Part shown: piece after piece, positions 21,581 to 32,554 of the stretch
Position numbering within the stretch: position 1 is the first letter of the stretch
How the letters are laid out: the number at the start of each line of letters is the position of its first letter
Assembly: GCA_003194525.1 (NCBI GenBank)
Contig: NBIV01000300.1
Coordinates: 24,933-88,932 of the forward strand
Reading direction: 5' to 3'
From: Gracilariopsis chorda
Taxonomy: Eukaryota > Rhodophyta > Florideophyceae > Gracilariales > Gracilariaceae
Length of the DNA: 64,000 bases
The notes under the pieces: model-generated
Told to the model about the DNA's origin: nothing
Seen by the model: only the letters and a program-made list of their open reading frames with translations
Database searches by the model: none
Program-made: the position numbers and the translations under genes

Positions 21581-21909
21581 ATCGCTAGGTCCTTGTTGTC
21601 GGAGTTGTTGTTTGCGTCGAGCGTTTTTGCCACCTTTTCCCTTGGTTTCTCTTCCTACTCGAACACTTAACTCTCTTCTACAACGTTAGTGTAGATCGAT
21701 TTTGGAGGTGTAAGGGTCATAGGAAGATATTCGCAATGGGCGTTGCCTACTCGTGTAGTTCACTTTCGGCTTAGTACCTAGTCACGCTAGAAGCATTTTC
21801 AATGTGGTCTGATATTCGCCTCTGTCTAAAGGTAGCCAAGAGGGAGAGCACGAAGCTTGGAGGGAAGGACTGTTATATAATGGTGAAATGCTGCCCGTGG
21901 CGGCGGTTT

Positions 21910-21919
21910 GAGGGGGGAA
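21910..21919 (+). promoter_or_regulatory. Gypsy-A polypurine tract
   Basis: GAGGGGGGAA lies directly before the right LTR, which begins TGTGTCG. It is the expected plus-strand DNA primer site and fixes the LTR boundary. Confidence 0.8.
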
Positions 21920-22188
21920 TGTGTCGTGTGTCTGTGGTGCACACGAGTCGGTCAGATATTTTTTTTTTTATTTGCACCTTTTTTATTGGATACTGCCCAG
22001 CTTCCAACATGGAAGCTGATCATAGCGCCCGCATAAATGCCCACCTCTCACACTTGGGGCTTCACCGCTTGAGAGAGAGGGAAGCAAACACCTTGCACAC
22101 CCGAAAACTCGGTTGCTTCTCTCTCCGCATTGCCTCCACCTTCCGCTTAACAACGCGCACCCCCGACATCTTCTTTTCTTGCGCAACA
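21920..22188 (+). repeat. Gypsy-A right (3') LTR
   Basis: Begins TGTGTCG after the polypurine tract and ends GCGCAACA. It aligns with the left LTR along its whole length, including a T-rich run followed by TTGCACCTTTTTTATTGG. Confidence 0.88.
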
Positions 22189-23115
22189 GAAGTTCAACCA
22201 TCACTTATCTCGTTAGTGTCCGTTGCGCATATGCCTAATATCGAGATTGGACTAAATCTTCCAATCACGGCCTTTAGAGGTTAGCCGTTCCGCGGCTTCC
22301 AAATTTTTTTGACCAAGTGTGAGTGTCATAATGCACGATGTCACGACACTGGACGATTAAAGTCCTCTTTAGACCCTTATTTGCTGGAGAGTAGATCAAA
22401 AATATACTCGTAGCTCGACAGTACCAGCACAGGCGTGGAACGCCAATGTAGTCAATAGGCACAAACTGCGACAAAGAACCAAGATGCAAGATAGAAAGGA
22501 AACCCGGTAGTTACCGTACAACACAACGAGCGACAAATTTTGGGAAATTGTAGCAAAGAGACTACACCAGCGGATAACCTACGTGATCAAAACCTTAAAT
22601 CTAGCGTATTGCTGATGATCAGTTCTAGTATAACGCAATGGCCTACACGCACAACCACAACCTTAGGTCTAGTGGGCGGCTAAAGTGTACCGTGCTACAC
22701 AAGAAAAGCCCAAACAAGGGCAGCGTAGTACAAGCACATGGGAAGATCCGGAAGATTAAGCCGCAACGCGTAAAGGGGTGAGTGGTGAAGAGTGTGGTTG
22801 ATGGCAGAGAGGAGCAGAGTGCTCTAAGAGAAGTTGGGGGCTGCCAAAGGGATGGAAATTTGGTCTGACCCACGTGGGCGTGGAGGTTGCCAAACTTGGG
22901 GTTTTTGGGGCAATGGTTCTATACGCATATCGTCCAGCGTTCCATACTAGGTCTATCCACGAATTCATGAACACTAATTGTGAGGCAAATCCCTGACATT
23001 ACATGAAACACCAGCTTGGCAAAAGGTATTTTACCTCCTAGGGTATTTTCTCGTGTATATGATATCGGGTAAGGACACTAGATAATTCCAAAAACATTGT
23101 TCCAGCCATCTTATC
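22189..23115. other. Non-coding DNA upstream of the small acidic ORF
   Basis: No gene seen. From about 22590 the sequence resembles, in inverted orientation, the DNA at about 46690-46240 (shared blocks such as CTCTAAGAGAAG, GAGGTTGCCAA and CCAGCTTGGCAAA). It is therefore part of a duplicated segment that includes the following ORF. Confidence 0.5.
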
Positions 23116-23520
23116 ATGCCCAGGCCAGACACAACCGCCATCATTCGCAATATGTCTGAGGACTCCAGTTCCTGTATTCCATACCGTGACATCGTTGAAG
23201 TGGAAGCCGAAGAAGAAAGCGCGCCGTCACTTTCGTGGACCACACAAAGGGCCACGGAAACACCTCCAGATAATGTTGAGGGCTTTTGGTATTCTTCATC
23301 TTTACTGATTGAAATAGAGGACATCTTACGTCGTATTCCAGAGAAAGAGTTGAAATTGAAAGACGTCCTTACCACTCTGAATGATCTCAAATCCCAAGCG
23401 CCAACATTGTATGTGCGCGAACTGACATATGGTGCAGTATTTGCTTCAAACTGCCATTGCTTGCAGAATTCTACTCCTCTTCATTCCTTCCTTCCCATTA
23501 TACACCGGTGTCTCAATAAT
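22590..23520 (+). repeat. Dispersed duplication, copy 1 (intact ORF)
   Basis: This segment is similar to the reverse complement of about 45727-46690, covering ~500 bp of upstream DNA and the small ORF. Similarity stops after the ORF stop codon. The ends are approximate. Confidence 0.55.
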
Positions 23521-23523
23521 TAA
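23116..23523 (+). CDS. Small acidic protein of a duplicated family, function unknown
   Basis: 135 codons, ATG to TAA. The N-terminal ~60 residues are Ser/Thr/Glu-rich and probably disordered. The C-terminal ~75 residues look folded and helical, with IEDILRRI, a QAPTLYVREL motif and a cysteine pair (NCHC). The reverse-strand ORF at 45727-46035 shares the same motifs in the same order (EEILRRI, QAPNLYVRRL, and a hydrophobic tail LHLLLP matching LHSFLP), and the DNA upstream of both is similar, so selection on this frame is likely. I know no family for it. It may be a host gene family or cargo of a mobile repeat. Confidence 0.6.
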   Translation: MPRPDTTAIIRNMSEDSSSCIPYRDIVEVEAEEESAPSLSWTTQRATETPPDNVEGFWYSSSLLIEIEDILRRIPEKELKLKDVLTTLNDLKSQAPTLYVRELTYGAVFASNCHCLQNSTPLHSFLPIIHRCLNN

Positions 23524-23759
23524 ACATTTCTGCGGTTGCGTGCACAAATTTTCATACTGTTTTTCTTCCTGGGTAGCCGCGCTGGACACAGTTATAGATG
23601 TGGTTGTCTGATTTGGGGTTTGCTTGGATTTTAGGCGGAGCTCAGTTTCCATCGGCGGATTTGACTGGTTGCAGTTCAACAGCGGTGGGCTCGAGGCGGC
23701 GCCAGCAGAAGTGGGTGCAGGCAGCGCTGCGGAAGCCGAACTGGGTCACAGCGTTTGTT

Positions 23760-24020
23760 TTACTCTGCGAATGCGATCAGCTCAGGCCGGCACTGGGGCG
23801 TGACGGTATGGTAGATAATCGTACACTTGACAGACTCTCCATTGCTTCTCAAAGGTCTCATTCTGCAGGGGTTGCACATGTTCCGCGGAATAACCACTCC
23901 CTCACATTTGACGCCACCTCCTTCCTTCGCTATCTGTTCATGGCACAGGTTCATTGGGACCGCAGTAGCGATGCTCAGCAGCACGAATACTCACGCAAAA
24001 AACAGGGCACCTCGAGACAT
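23760..24020 (-). pseudogene. Small secreted cysteine-rich peptide ORF with one in-frame TGA
   Basis: From the ATG at 24020 the frame encodes 86 residues to the TAA at 23760. It starts MSRGALFFA, then a TGA (codon 10), then VFVLLSIATAVP, which together look like a classic signal peptide. The mature part (about 64 residues) has six cysteines in the spacing C-x12-C-x9-C-x2-C-x14-C-x10-C and is otherwise polar. The TGA falls inside the hydrophobic core, so this is either a single-nonsense pseudogene, a sequencing difference, or a gene with a spliced or alternative start. Family unknown. The plus-strand ORFs over it show no such structure. Confidence 0.45.
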
Positions 24021-24381
24021 GATGGAGTTCAGCAAATGGAGACACAAGAGTTGTTGCGGACTGTGGCGCACTGGTGCCACTGGCAGGCAGTCGACGCCGA
24101 AGCCGCCGCGCAGGGCGTCGGGAGGGCGCTGCTGCTGTGCGGTGGACTCGCCGGCTGCTTTGCATGCTTATGCAGATGCATGGCCTTGCCATGATGGAAG
24201 GGCATGGCAATTTTGGGGTGCACGCCCTGCCATCATGGCAAAAGCATACTCCCAGATTCACACCAAGAATGCTTCAGGTCTGATACACATGCCTGGAGGC
24301 GTTACCTGTCCTCCCGGTTTTAGCGGGGTCTGAGTTTACAACCGGATCTCATTTTAAAACCCAATCCTTTCTTGCCGCTTT

Positions 24382-24511
24382 CACCCCAGGCCCCCTCTTG
24401 CCGATTCCACCCCAGGCGCCCTCTCACCGATCCCACTACAGGCACTCTCTCGCTGCTTCCACCCCAGGCGCTCTCACGCTTCTTCCACCGCAGGTGCCCT
24501 CTCGCTGCTTC
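24382..24511. repeat. 26-bp minisatellite, five units
   Basis: Five consecutive 26-bp units begin CAC.CCAGG or a close variant and continue with CCCTCT-like and GC-TTC or GATTC blocks. A partial unit precedes them. Units differ from each other at several positions. Confidence 0.75.
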
Positions 24512-24940
24512 TGCGCCCAGCACCCCGCCGTTGCTTGAACATCGGTCTTGTGCCCTTTGCTTCTCCCAGCACATCCGCAAAAGCAGCGCCTATTCACGCA
24601 TGTGAGCACGCTCGTCCGCAGCTCTTGCAGCCATTTCAATATGACACTCTAAAAGGCATGCAATACTACACACGTTTTGTAACCACTGCGTAGCAAAAAA
24701 TTTGCTGCACCACATCAACTCTCACTTGGCCAAATAGAAGCGACATAGGAACCGTAGGCTCCAAAAATTGGGGCGGACTTCTCCGTACCAAAGGCATGCT
24801 GCAAACACCGTCGCCACATTTTCTGCATCCCTTTGTCACCCAGCTGACAAACGCGCACGTCTTTGCGACCCCTCCAAATCACGTGCTTATCAATCGCTAC
24901 CTTTCTGAACAGGGCATTCAACCCAGACGGCCCCACCTAC
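24512..24940. other. Flank of Gypsy-C with a 74-codon reverse ORF
   Basis: A minus-strand ORF at 24715-24936 has a protein-like composition (basic, with WRGRKDVRVCQLGDKG) and ends only four bases from the Gypsy-C LTR. It might be the remnant of a gene cut by that insertion, but nothing across the element at 45347 continues it. No other feature is seen. Confidence 0.3.
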
Positions 24941-25477
24941 TGTGAGAGAGTAGGTGCAGACGTCCTACTTAGGTGAAATATGCGGAAACGTTGGCGGTGG
25001 GTATCGCGCAACGGTGTGTAGGGCCGTGCCGCTATCCAGTCAGAAAAGGCGGAACGGTGAAGGTGCGGAGTGGCGCAAGGCACCCTGTGGTGAGGCCGAG
25101 TACGTAGACACGCGTAGCCCAAAAATGTACCACATGCCTAAGCAGGGAGCTGATGTACCGGTAGATATTCGATATGGCGCAGCCTGTACAGCACTTTGGC
25201 GAGCTGCGTCTCCTACTACGACTTAGGATCCGTGCCAAGGAACTAAGACGAAGAGCCTAGTAGGAAGCACCTTGAGTTTTCTTGATGAGGTCGTCAGCCA
25301 CGCTAGCAGAGAATAAACATCTAGATGGGCGGCGCCACACGTGTCTGGCTTACCGTTCACGGGGCACTAGTTGCCACCAGCATACATGTGTGCTACTACA
25401 AATACTACACTAGCCGAGAGCGAAAGGGCTCCTACAGCCAGATGATCACTCCGATAAACGGTCTTCCCTTCCTTACC
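24941..25477 (-). repeat. Gypsy-C 3' LTR (left copy, uninterrupted)
   Basis: Starts TGTGAGAGAGTAG and ends near CTTAC(C). It aligns to the four pieces of the right LTR and serves as the empty-site reference for the three insertions there. The copies are clearly diverged (many differences in every line). Confidence 0.85.
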
Positions 25478-25499
25478 GACCACTCTTCTCACACTGTTG

Positions 25500-26396
25500 T
25501 CCGTCCCCGGACAGCCATCTTCGATTTCCGTATACCACCTCTTTCACCCGTTCTGCTCGACCCGTCCTCATCAGAAACCCCTTCTCCTTCATCTTTCTCT
25601 CACTTCGTTCCACACCCCGGTTTACACTCCATCATGCCGCCGAGCGGTGAGAATTGGGTCAGCCCTGATATAGAGTTTGAGCATCGCCGCCTTCCTGGAC
25701 GCACACCAATTTCCCGTCGTCGGATGGTTCTCCTCTCTCCCGTCGATGAGTACGATGCTGCTGCCGCTAAGTGGTTCGATGCTTCTCGGTTCTCCACTAT
25801 CTCGGTTTGTCCGAGCATCGGTTATAGAGCGGAGAATAAAAGCCTTCGCGACGATGCGTGAAAAGCCCGATGGGGGCACATGCGAATCCGAGTCGATGAC
25901 GGTTCCCACCTCAATGCCTTACGAACGGAGCTCTCTGTATCTGTTAATGTGCCCTGGGCCCGGGGCCTACAGGAACGAGATTATCAACACAGACTTTCCG
26001 TAATTCTCGGCTGCCTTCGGAATCAATATGGTTCAAAGTCGGACACGGAACCCTTCCTACTACCAGGCCACTATGTCCTTGCTCTAGTCATGCGGTGGGC
26101 GCAATTAGACGGTTTCTACCTCACCTGCGAGCGTGAGCGCTTGGGTGATGACGTCAGCGATGAGGAACGCATCCGGAGCTGTCATGTGGTGTTCTTCGGA
26201 TGACAAAACCAGGGGATCCATGACCTTCTTTGTCCGAAGCGGCAGGGCTCATGTCTTTCCGTTCCGCAGGAGGAGCGGATGTTTGACGTCTCGAGGTATA
26301 TCTGTGTGCTGACCCCGCTGATTTCAGCATACTCTTTGGGCGTGATGCTCGTCGAAGGGCGGTTGCCAACCATCGCCCGCACATACCAACCTCCTT
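25500..26396 (+). pseudogene. Gypsy-C antisense ORF region (aORF-C)
   Basis: Opposite to the element, one plus-strand frame is open from before 25500 to about 26396, with only two stops (25859-25861 and 26201-26203). It begins just inside the 3' LTR with a Ser/Pro-rich segment and continues with globular-looking sequence, such as LPGHYVLALVMRWAQLDGFY and MFDVSRYICVLTPLISAYSL. It ends within ~30 bp of the integrase end on the other strand. I could not align it to the Gypsy-B/D antisense protein, but position, orientation and Ser/Pro-rich start are the same. Confidence 0.5.
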
Positions 26397-26426
26397 AAAA
26401 AATGGCTTGCACCGTATTTGGGAGTC

Positions 26427-27487
26427 CTACGAGGCTTTGCAGTGCTCCTGTGCCGTACCTAATTTTTTGTAGGCCACCTTCATGAGTTCCGAAATCCCAG
26501 CCCGCGTTACGTACTTGTTTTCTTCCGGTGTCCGGACGAGAGATACCATTTGCGGAAGTGCGGATGTCGAGTCATCCAGTACGATCCCTCGAGGGTGCCA
26601 AGTTAAAGAGAGGTCAAAAGGAGTGAAAACCGTTAATTCTTGAACTTGTAGGTTATACTCGTACACGAGGGGATGAAACAGCTTGTCCCAGTCTCTTTCG
26701 TGTTCGGATGCACATTGCTGCAGGCTGTTGATCAACACTTTGTTAGACCTTTCGGCCTGCCCGTTCGTCTGCAGATGATAGGCAGCTGTAAGTACATGCG
26801 TAGTTACGAGATCGGCTGCAAGCGACTCGAAATACTTGGACACGAACTGCGGGCCGTTGTCGGTAAGTAGGGAGGTAGGAGTACCGTAAAGATAGACCCA
26901 GTTCTCCAAGAAAGCATGGAAACGTCAGTTGCTTTCGTATCCAACAGCGGTATGGGTCTAGTGAGCTTTGTAAAGCGGTCCGTTATTACCAGTATCTATT
27001 TTCTTCCGCGTCTGATTTTCCGCAGCAGGCCAAGGATGTCCCTAGTCACGGATTCGAGTCGTCCCGATGCCGGAAACAACTTCAAGTAATTCTGGTTCTT
27101 AAAGTAGGTTCCGCGAACGGTTTGACATGGTTCGCATTGTGAGACTGTTTCATACAAATATTGCGACATAAGAGGCCATTAGACGTCCCTTTGCAATGTG
27201 TAATACATCTTGACCGAGCCCGGGTGCCCAGCCCGGCGTGGATAGTGGGAGAGGTAGAGTACCCGCTCCAGTAGGGACTGCGGTAGGACCCGTTGTATGG
27301 CCCCGTCAATCGGCAAAATTCTGAATAGTATTACGGAGCAGTTGTAGTCGAATTGGAACTACGGATCTCCAACTGATAGGGCTTTCTCATTGCAAAACGG
27401 GTCCTCCGCTTGGGCGGCGGTAAACTGTTTGACCGATATCGCAGTGACGTCAGGTTGTTCCGGTACGGTCTCCATAACTTGCAAGGG
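26427..27487 (-). pseudogene. Gypsy-C integrase remnant
   Basis: The intact piece (26427-26909) contains LLTDNGPQFVS with the second catalytic Asp and TNGQAERSNK with the catalytic Glu. Upstream, at about 27080-27270 in interrupted frames, is the H2C2 zinc finger (LSHYPRRAGHPG and CEPC). The first Asp region near 27000 is degraded. The C-terminal and any chromodomain part are not recognisable. Confidence 0.8.
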
Positions 27488-28846
27488 TTATCCTGTGTCC
27501 GTGGTCGTCGGAAAATTCACCAGTACATCCTTGTAAATTTTTCCGTTCACGGTAATCTCTGTGTCGACATATTCTGACCCAGATTCATATTCGTCCGCGA
27601 ACAGACATGGTACTTCGTCTTCGAGGGGCGTTTTATCTTTCCCGTTGGTTGGCATGCGGGACAGTACTTCCATAGGCAGACGCTTGATTCTGAGGCGGTA
27701 CTGGACTTCGAAGTCGAACTCTGCGAGACGCAAGCGCCATCTGGCGAGTCTTCCCGTCACATCGGTTATGTTGAGGAGCCAACGTAGGGCATCGTGGTCT
27801 GTCCGAACGGTTAACCGTTGCCCTTTCAGGTAAGGCCTCATGAGCAACATACTCCATACGATGCCCAATCATTCTCGTTCTGAGGTGCTGTAGTCCCTTT
27901 CCGGCGCGGTTTGTGAACGGTTCCAATATACGTTGGGACGATAGTCCTTTGCATCTCCTTGCTGTTGGAGCAGCGTACACCCGACTTGACGGTTACAGGC
28001 ATCCGTGTCTAGCAGATAAGGCTTACCGGGTGTCAGGAGAGAAGGAATTGGAGGCGAGGTTAGTTTCTCTTTGAGCGCTCCGAATGCCTCCATATCTTCT
28101 TCCGAAAACGGTTCCAGGTCCACTGGTTGGTCCTTCTCTAACTTTCGGTTTAGCAGATGGGCGATGCGTGCAAAGTTGGGCACAAAGCGCCTGTAAACGT
28201 TACAGAAGCTCAGAAATGCTCGAAGCTCGGTCTTAGTCCGTGGCAGTTTAGATTTCGTGACAGCGTCGCAAGTCCTCGACGCAACTTGAAGCTTCCCGGG
28301 TTGGATGACGTGTCCCAAGTAATCAACAGCCGATTGCAAAAAGAAGCATTTCTTCAGCTTCAACGTTATTACGGCTTCTCGGAGGAGGTCAAGTACCTTC
28401 TTCAGGTGTTTGTAATGATCCGAAACGGAACTCGAGTATATTATGACATCGTCCAGATACACTATGGCAAACTGCCAACGAACCGTACTCACAATAGCAT
28501 TTATGGCTCTTTAGAACGTCTAAGAGCCGTTCTTCAAACCAAACGGCAGCCGAATGAAGCGGAAAAGACCCACGTGAGAGGTTAAAGTCGGCTTGTCTCT
28601 GTCGGGTCCGTCGATTTCCACTTGCCACTATTCCCAGTTGCCGTCACGGGTGGAGAACACCCTTGCGTCTTTTAGTGTATCGATACACTCATCCATCCGT
28701 GGTATCGGGAAAGAGTCGTGAACCGTGACAGCGTTGAGATTTCTGTAGTCTACGCAGAAGTGCCATGAGCCGTTCTTTTTCACGGCTATGACTACTGGGC
28801 TTGCCCATTCTTCCGATGACGGTTCAATAACTCCTTCCTCGAGCAT
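27488..28846 (-). pseudogene. Gypsy-C reverse transcriptase and RNase H remnant
   Basis: Three ORFs in order. 28628-28846 covers the RT fingers (ASPVVIAVKKNGSW, FCVDYRNLNAVTV). 27869-28492 carries the YLDD box (IVYLDDVIIYS), the thumb, and the RNase H start with LDTDACNRQVG. 27488-27868 has the RNase H end (RTDHDALRWLL). The catalytic YLDD is preserved, but the segment between 28492 and 28628, including the TLD..SGYWQ motif, is disrupted. Confidence 0.85.
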
Positions 28847-29104
28847 CTTCGCGACTTGCTCCTTCTCCTATTCACCGGCCTGCTCACCGGATCGTTAGGG
28901 AACCTGATGGACCAGTAGGGCATTGGGTTCCAATTCAATCCGATGTTTGACGGCCTTGATGGTACCCAGATGTCCGTCTCACATGTCAGCGTACTCTGAG
29001 AGCATCTGAATGATCTTGTCTTGTTGCATTTCATACTCTTCACCGATGTTATCGGTCGATTTCCAGTCTGCGTCCGGTGCTTTATCCTCGGAGTTCATAC
29101 CTCT

Positions 29105-29884
29105 CTATTCGGTTATGTCGACTTCCTCTTCGACTTGAGTATAGGTCATATCAAGGACGGAGAGTATTGTTGCGGGTGCTGGGTGGGCGTTACTAACGAC
29201 GTTATTCTTAGATAAGTGGGTCTTGTCGTGGCTGATGCTAGAAACTAATACGTAAAAAGCCCGATTCGAAAGGGCTTCCGTGACACGATTCGCAAGCAAC
29301 TGGAAATGGCGACGTGTTTTGTTGAGGTAATTCTGTAAGTAAACCATTCCAGATCCATCGGTTTGAACCAGGACTGTCGTTTCGGATATAGGAGGGAGTA
29401 CAATTGAACCAGCGACTCGAAGCTTCGTTGATACCATATAACGGGAGATTCGAGCGGGGATGATTACATTGTTGCGGGAACCATTTCGGGCATCGAAAAG
29501 AGTCACCGAGGGTGAATTGTGGAACGATATTTTCCGTTCCTTGGGGTAGATCGCCTTGAAGTAGCGGTCAATGAAAATAGTACCCACTATAAAGTCGACT
29601 GCCAGGTTGGATGAAACAAGGAACTGAATTCGGACCTTCAAGTTACCGACGCCGATGTCGAGGGGAATAACACCCAGGATGGTCATAGAACGACTTGAAG
29701 CATCCAATAATTTTGTAGTACCAAGTGGCAGTAACTTTGATTCGCATCCGGGTGGTACTGCGCGGTTGTGAATCTGGTTTGGTGATGCACCTGTATCCAG
29801 GACGCTGGTAATCATCCGTATCAATCGGAGACTGTGATAAAGGCCTGTCAGGACTTTACAGTTGTGACCCCGAAACAAATACAC
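29105..29884 (-). pseudogene. Gypsy-C protease segment
   Basis: A 259-codon ORF with the retropepsin active site VLDTGASPNQIH near residue 30 and the second conserved strand DFIVGTIFIDRYF (about 114-126). It is followed by the linker that precedes RT. The region 28847-29104 to its 3' side is interrupted. Confidence 0.8.
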
Positions 29885-30010
29885 TGACTGGTTCAGAAGT
29901 GTCGAAGGTACCAGTCAGCACTTCATAATGGAGTGCATCTTCCGTAGCGGCGTTCCGTTCGACGGCTGGGTCTCCATGGATGCTATCAACTTTGACAGGA
30001 CGCAGCGCCT

Positions 30011-32298
30011 CTACGTTTCCTGCTCAGCGTCTTCCTCCTCTTTATGTTGATGGGCATGATCCTCTTCCAAAACGAGAACAGAACGACGGGTGTTCCTGTT
30101 TGCAGGGGGAGGACTTCCGGGGATCGGTGCTGTGTTGTTGGCGCGACTTCCGTGGCTGCCAACCTTACCGGGGCGACTTCCCTGAGCTCCAATAAATGGA
30201 ATCCGACGGGGGAAATATCCTTCATCGACTCTATGGTAGTACTTGTGCTCGCGTTGCCGAAGCAATTTATTCCGGATGTTGGCAGGCATCCACTCGCAAA
30301 ATGGGCCAGTAGATGACAAGCATAAGCAACATGCTGGGTTCCGGCTCAAGTTAAAAGAATGAAATGGGGTTTGATAGGCCTAGTATGGTGTCGAGGATAC
30401 TATACCCTGGGTGCTCGTATGAGAGGGCGAAGCGGAGTCGGTAGTCGTTATCGACAGGAAGGACACGCTGGGTGAGGTCATCTCTGCAAAGGCCTCTCCT
30501 GCTGGGTCTTCTACTATCCCTGACTCCATACGACTTTCCGTGTCAGCAAGGAGGGCTGGGGTGCGAGACTTACGCGCGTCGCGAGCCTTCTCGATGGTAT
30601 AGTAAACTTTCTTTCCACCATGGTGAGTATCTTTTAAACCTTCTGTGAAGAAAGCCAACTGCCGGAATCCGATCTTCCAGTGCATTACAGAGTGATTGCA
30701 AACCGAAGCGCGAATTGCGGGTAGCAACCTTTCCACAAATAAAGCCTTGAGGCGAGAATCGGTGAATGTATTTCTGCAACGGAGATTCTTCTTCCGTAAA
30801 CGGTCCGCAAATACACTTTCCGTTACACCAGAACTCTAGCAATAAGCGGTGATATCGCGTTACGCTTCTGCAATTTCTTGTTCAGTAGCATAATTCTACA
30901 GGAGATGGTTTATAACCTCCGGATAGGGTCGTAAAGTTTATCATCCTCGTCCGAATTGACGGCATCAGACTAACCCGAAATACGGTTCTTGACGAGCTCC
31001 AGAGCTGGACCGGATGTGAAGAACTGAAGAGCCAAAAGGCGGCCCCTTCTTGAATGCCGTTCTGGTTGCACGCGGTTTTACACGCGCTGAGAAACTTGAG
31101 AACAGTAATCGGATCATTTCCACTGAACCTCTCGGGATTTTGTAGCCCAATCTGTTTTGCACAGTTTGTGACCGTCCGGGCAACTCAGGTGTCGTACTGT
31201 GCAGAAAGGTTCATCAAGGGGTAGGTCTTGAAGTGGAAGACCTTGGCAAATTCCCGATTTTTCGGTTTGATTCGCCGGATACGGGAGATTTCAGATTCAT
31301 CTTCCGTATTAGAGGATTGACTGGTATCCGAGTCAGAGCGTTCCGATTCTTTGTCCGATTCTGATTGTGTATAACGAGAATAATGTGAGCCTCGACGGTT
31401 TCTGTTATGATTCTTACTTTTGTTACGCTTCTTTCTCTCCGACTTCGGTTTGACGTTCGACGCGCTTCGCGCGATCTCCCTATCACGGAGAAAACCATCC
31501 GAATTTGGTACCAGAACTGGGTCGACGTTCGACATGCCTCGCACGAGTTCTTGATGATGAGAGATGCCGTCCGAGTTCGGGTTAACCCGAGCCGGGAAGG
31601 GGTTTGACGTGCCCCAGATTATCTCTTTATCACCGAGGAGCCCCTCCGTTCTCGGAATTCGAGCGATGTTCGACGTGCTCTCCGTGAGCTGCCCATGATG
31701 GAGGAGGCTGCGTGCATTGAATAATTCATCCCTAGAGGGTTAAGCGCGGATTTAGCGCGGATTTAGTGCGGATTTCTCTGTTGGGGTGACTGTGTTGCTG
31801 GAACCCTTCCGTTGCGGGGATAGGTTGAGGGTGAATTCCAGCAGGTGACAAACAATGCCTGTGGAGTTGATTCGCAACTTCGGTCTGCATGGTTTCGACA
31901 ACCGCGTCAGTTACAACAGAAGCATTCCGAAGACGGGTGGACACAATTTTGACAATGATGGAAAGGTGCGTTTTTATTCCGGACCAGACTCGCTGTTTAA
32001 GGACAGTATCGACATGAAGAGGCACTCGATTGGAGAGGTTTTCTGACACCCACCTGTACAAGTGGGGGAGGGGGGACGCAAAACCAGAGACGCTTGGTGC
32101 GTCTAGTAAGGCAGACGTTGCCAATTTGGGGCCACGAGTCTGCACGGGGGTTGCAGGTCCAAGGTCTCCTCTTCCACGTTCTGTGTTCGGTTGTGCTTCT
32201 CCATTGCTGCGGAGCAAACGCTCCGGGCTGTCAACCTGTGGTACAATCCCTTGGGGCTCACTGCGCGTGCAGATGGACCGTGAAGGCCGTAACAACAT
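30011..32298 (-). pseudogene. Gypsy-C gag remnant
   Basis: Four successive minus-strand ORF pieces. 31732-32298 is a helical N-terminal segment. 31185-31544 has a basic, Ser/Asp-rich stretch with KPKNREFAKVFHFKTYPL that corresponds to the KPTNP-YRKLLSYRYYRL block of Gypsy-B and Gypsy-D. 30380-30842 is a body segment. 30011-30349 has a degraded zinc knuckle (CCLCLSSTGPFCEW). Frames change between pieces, so it is non-functional. Confidence 0.7.
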
Positions 32299-32472
32299 TC
32301 CATTAGGATTCGATTCCGGGCGCGCGCGGCTGCGTGTCGATGAACCCGATTTTGGACGGGCGAGCTCTTCAAAGCCGGGGCAGTTTGGAAATCATCGGGG
32401 TTGATGCGGCGTTTAGGCTACTCCTTCTTCCGATACGGTAAAAGCGGATCTGTTGTTCCCATGAATGTACCG

Positions 32473-32490
32473 GTCCAGTTTGGGAGACCA
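32473..32490 (-). promoter_or_regulatory. Gypsy-C primer binding site
   Basis: On the minus strand TGGTCTCCC followed by AAACTGGAC lies two bases after the 5' LTR. Its first nine bases are identical to the PBS of Gypsy-B and Gypsy-D, which suggests the same primer tRNA. Confidence 0.7.
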
Positions 32491-32492
32491 GA

Positions 32493-32554
32493 TGTGAGGT
32501 AGTACACGCGCACGTCCTACTCAGGTGAAATGTCCTGGAACGGTGGCGGTGGGT
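32493..32554 (-). repeat. Gypsy-C 5' LTR, piece 1
   Basis: Starts TGTGAGGTAGTAC and matches the first ~60 bases of the left LTR. It ends in GGTAT, where the solo LTR inserted. The other pieces of this LTR are at 33518-33590, 34022-34149 and 45062-45346. Confidence 0.85.

Larger units (their letters stand above)
14509..22188 (+). mobile_element. Gypsy-A: complete but decayed Ty3/gypsy LTR retrotransposon
   Basis: Two direct repeats of ~266 bp bound gag, protease, RT, RNase H and integrase in Ty3/gypsy order (RT before integrase), with a PBS after the left LTR and a polypurine tract before the right LTR. GAAG lies on both outer sides (14505-14508 and 22189-22192) and is a candidate target duplication. 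About 2.4 kb between pol and the right LTR carries antisense ORFs. Several frameshifts and nonsense codons mean it is not autonomous. LTR divergence (about 10% by eye) makes it older than Gypsy-D. Confidence 0.93.

Noticed and set aside
24715-24936. 74-codon ORF next to Gypsy-C as a confirmed split gene
   Set aside because: Nothing on the other side of Gypsy-C continues it, so it is mentioned only as flank content.
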